Position numbers and translations under genes: made by a program. Under the pieces are notes generated by a model. That model was not told the origin of the DNA, did no database searches, and saw nothing but the letters and a program-made list of their open reading frames with translations. Positions 62,342-64,000 of a stretch of 64,000 bases of DNA are shown here, piece by piece (the stretch's first letter is position 1; each line of letters opens with the position of its first letter). This DNA comes from Aquisphaera insulae (GTDB taxonomy: Bacteria; Planctomycetota; Planctomycetia; Isosphaerales; Isosphaeraceae). The stretch lies in the NCBI RefSeq assembly GCF_011064615.1, contig NZ_JAALJH010000030.1, forward strand, positions 1 through 64,000, given 5' to 3'.

Positions 62342-64000
62342 TCAGGCGCCCATGACGCTGGTGATCTTCTCGAGGGTGGCCTCCGATGGCTCCTTGGTCC
62401 CCTTGCACTTGGGATACTTGGAGCAGCCGAGGAAATAGCCGCGTCGGCCGCGTCGGACCGTCATCGGGCCGCCGCAGTCGTCGCAGGTCTCGTCCACGAC
62501 GATGGACTTCAGGTCGGGGCCGGCGGCGGCCGCCGCGGCCGGCGCGGGGGCGATCGAGGCGACCAGGTCCTTCTTGTCGTCCGGGATGGGGGCGGTGCCG
62601 CGGCACTTGGGGTAGCCGGTGCAGCCGAGGAACGGCCCGCGGCGCCCCTGCCGGACCTTCATGGGCTTGCCGCACTTCTCGCAGTTGACTCCCAGGTCGA
62701 TCTCCTGGACGGGCTTCCCCTCGGCGTCGACGTCCTTGACGTTGCGGCACTTGGGGTAGCCGGTGCAGCCGAGGAACGGCCCGCGGCGCCCCTGGCGGAG
62801 GGCCATGGGCTTGCCGCACTTCTCGCAGACGTGCTCGGTCTCGACCCGCGACGGCACCGGGTTGCCGTTCTCGTCGATGTTGAACGACTCCTTGCAGTCG
62901 GGGTAGCCGGAGCACGAGAGGAACTTCTCCCCCCGCTTGTTCTCCCGGATCAGGAGCGGCTTGCCGCACTTCGGGCAGTCGTGCCCGCTGGCGACGGCCT
63001 CCGCCTTGGGTTGGCCACCGAGCGGCCGCGTGGCCTTGCATTCGGGATACTTGGAGCAGCCGAGGAACTGGCCGGTGCGGCCGAACTTCAGGACCATCGG
63101 CGCGCCGCAGACGTGGCAGACCTCGTCGGTCGGGATCTGCACCCGCTCCATCTGGGTCTCGGCCGCCTTGAGGGCGTCCTGGAACGGGTAGTAGAACTCG
63201 TCGAGCACCTTCACCAGCTCTTCCTTGGCGGTGGCGATGTCGTCGAGCTCGTCCTCCATGTGGGCCGTGAACTTGAGGTCGAGGATCTTGGGGAAGTGCT
63301 TGACCAGGAGGTCGGTCACCACCATCCCGAGGTCGGTGGCGAAGAACCGCCGCTCCTTCTGCTCCACGTACATCCGGTCCTGGATCGTCTGGATGATCGG
63401 GGCATAGGTGCTGGGCCGGCCGATGTTCTCCTTCTCGAGCGCCTTGATCAGGGTCGCCTCGCTGTATCGCGGCGGGGGCTGGGTGAAGTGCTGCGTCGGC
63501 GCGAGGTCGTGGAGGTCGAGCGGCTGGCCCACCTTCAGGGGCGGCAGCAGGGCATCCTCGATCTTGCCCCCCGGCGGCCAGACCTTCTTGTAGCCGTCGA
63601 ACTTGAGGACCTTGCCCTGGGTCTTGAAGAGGCCGGGGCCGGCGGTGACGGCGACGTCGGTCACGGTGAAGACGGCCGGCGTCATCTGGCTGGCGACGAA
63701 CCGCCAGTAGATCAGTTGATAGAGGCGGAACTGGTCATTGCTCAGGCGACCCTTGACCTGCTCCGGGGTGAACTTCAGCTCCGTCGGCCGGATGGCCTCG
63801 TGGGCCTCCTGCGCGTTCTTGCCGGCGGCGTAGCGGGCCGGCTTGGCGGGCAGGTACTTGTCGCCGAACTTCTCCTGGATCAGGCCGCGGACCGCCTCGA
63901 GGGCCTCCTGAGAGACGCTCAGGCTGTCGGTACGCATGTAGGTGATCAGGCCCACCGGCCCGGAGCCGTCGACGTCGATGCCCTCGTAGAGCTCCTGGGC
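62342..64000 (-). CDS. topA: DNA topoisomerase I, C-terminal part (5' end outside the window)
   Basis: About 552 residues of type IA topoisomerase, which relaxes negative supercoils through a covalent 5'-phosphotyrosine. The catalytic tyrosine lies in GLITYMRTDS near the right end of the window; the N-terminal Toprim domain is beyond it. Further motifs: ARYAAGKNAQEAHEAIRPT and RYSEATLIKALEKENIGRPST, both typical. The C-terminus has five zinc ribbons, each C-x2-C...C-x4/5-C with FLGCSKYPECK or FLGCTGYPKCR words. The gene is truncated only by the window edge; the frame is open to 64000. Confidence 0.95.
   Translation of the reverse strand, partial: AQELYEGIDVDGSGPVGLITYMRTDSLSVSQEALEAVRGLIQEKFGDKYLPAKPARYAAGKNAQEAHEAIRPTELKFTPEQVKGRLSNDQFRLYQLIYWRFVASQMTPAVFTVTDVAVTAGPGLFKTQGKVLKFDGYKKVWPPGGKIEDALLPPLKVGQPLDLHDLAPTQHFTQPPPRYSEATLIKALEKENIGRPSTYAPIIQTIQDRMYVEQKERRFFATDLGMVVTDLLVKHFPKILDLKFTAHMEDELDDIATAKEELVKVLDEFYYPFQDALKAAETQMERVQIPTDEVCHVCGAPMVLKFGRTGQFLGCSKYPECKATRPLGGQPKAEAVASGHDCPKCGKPLLIRENKRGEKFLSCSGYPDCKESFNIDENGNPVPSRVETEHVCEKCGKPMALRQGRRGPFLGCTGYPKCRNVKDVDAEGKPVQEIDLGVNCEKCGKPMKVRQGRRGPFLGCTGYPKCRGTAPIPDDKKDLVASIAPAPAAAAAAGPDLKSIVVDETCDDCGGPMTVRRGRRGYFLGCSKYPKCKGTKEPSEATLEKITSVMGA

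Overview
The window is high-GC DNA (very roughly two thirds G+C by eye) from a planctomycete, most likely of the Isosphaeraceae/Gemmatales side of the phylum. The evidence is the gene content: an ECF sigma factor overlapping a giant WD40 Ser/Thr kinase, a second Ser/Thr kinase, a DUF1559 prepilin-like protein next to small lipoproteins, a PEP-CTERM protein, a beta-helix protein with an N-terminal LEALEDRRLL-type motif, an Uma2-family nuclease, and Gfo/Idh/MocA oxidoreductase and glycoside hydrolase genes spread among housekeeping genes. The genus is an inference. No rRNA, tRNA, CRISPR array, phage or transposase gene was found.

Layout. 1-760: non-coding, with a tandem repeat built on a 16-nt core followed by a 35-bp perfect inverted repeat. 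760-5676: Uma2 nuclease (-), ribBA (+), a GlsB/YeaQ-type membrane protein, a VOC protein and a secreted DUF2092-thioredoxin fusion. 5836-11528 (-): a membrane GTPase with a C2-like C-terminus and two unknown exported proteins that may share a repeated motif. 11781-15034 (+): pyruvate kinase and a DUF4038 glycosidase. 15389-20791: an 1800-residue polytopic membrane protein with a patatin lipase domain. 20868-22096 (-): an overlapping pair, a SET-domain protein and an unknown protein. 22488-25775: three integral membrane proteins, one O-antigen-ligase-like. 25882-29081: a GH127-GH16 operon. 29885-34862 (-): sigma factor and WD40 kinase. 35306-38799 (-): PEP-CTERM protein and priA. 39001-42433 (+): nadD, a Gfo/Idh/MocA oxidoreductase and a URO-D/methyltransferase-family protein. 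42450-44591 (-): a beta-helix/pectate-lyase-like protein and an SDR. 44832-48743: a 1303-residue secreted protein. 49008-53316: a zinc-ribbon/acyl-carrier fusion, two lipoproteins, a DUF1559 protein and a squalene-cyclase-repeat protein. 53366-57481 (-): trpS and a giant beta-helix protein. 57787-60400 (+): a small PsbP-like protein and a TPR protein. 60414-64000 (-): a Ser/Thr kinase-macro-domain fusion and the C-terminal part of topA, which runs off the window end.

How the genes fit together. Housekeeping genes (ribBA, pyk, priA, nadD, trpS, topA) alternate with accessory genes for polysaccharide breakdown (DUF4038, GH127, GH16, pectate-lyase-like, SDR, Gfo/Idh/MocA), envelope functions and signalling. 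The most unusual items are the kinase-macro fusion, the GTPase/C2 module with two exported partners, the SET-protein pair, the zinc-ribbon/ACP fusion, and the repeat-plus-palindrome at the left end. Most functions are read from motifs by eye; none was tested by a database search.
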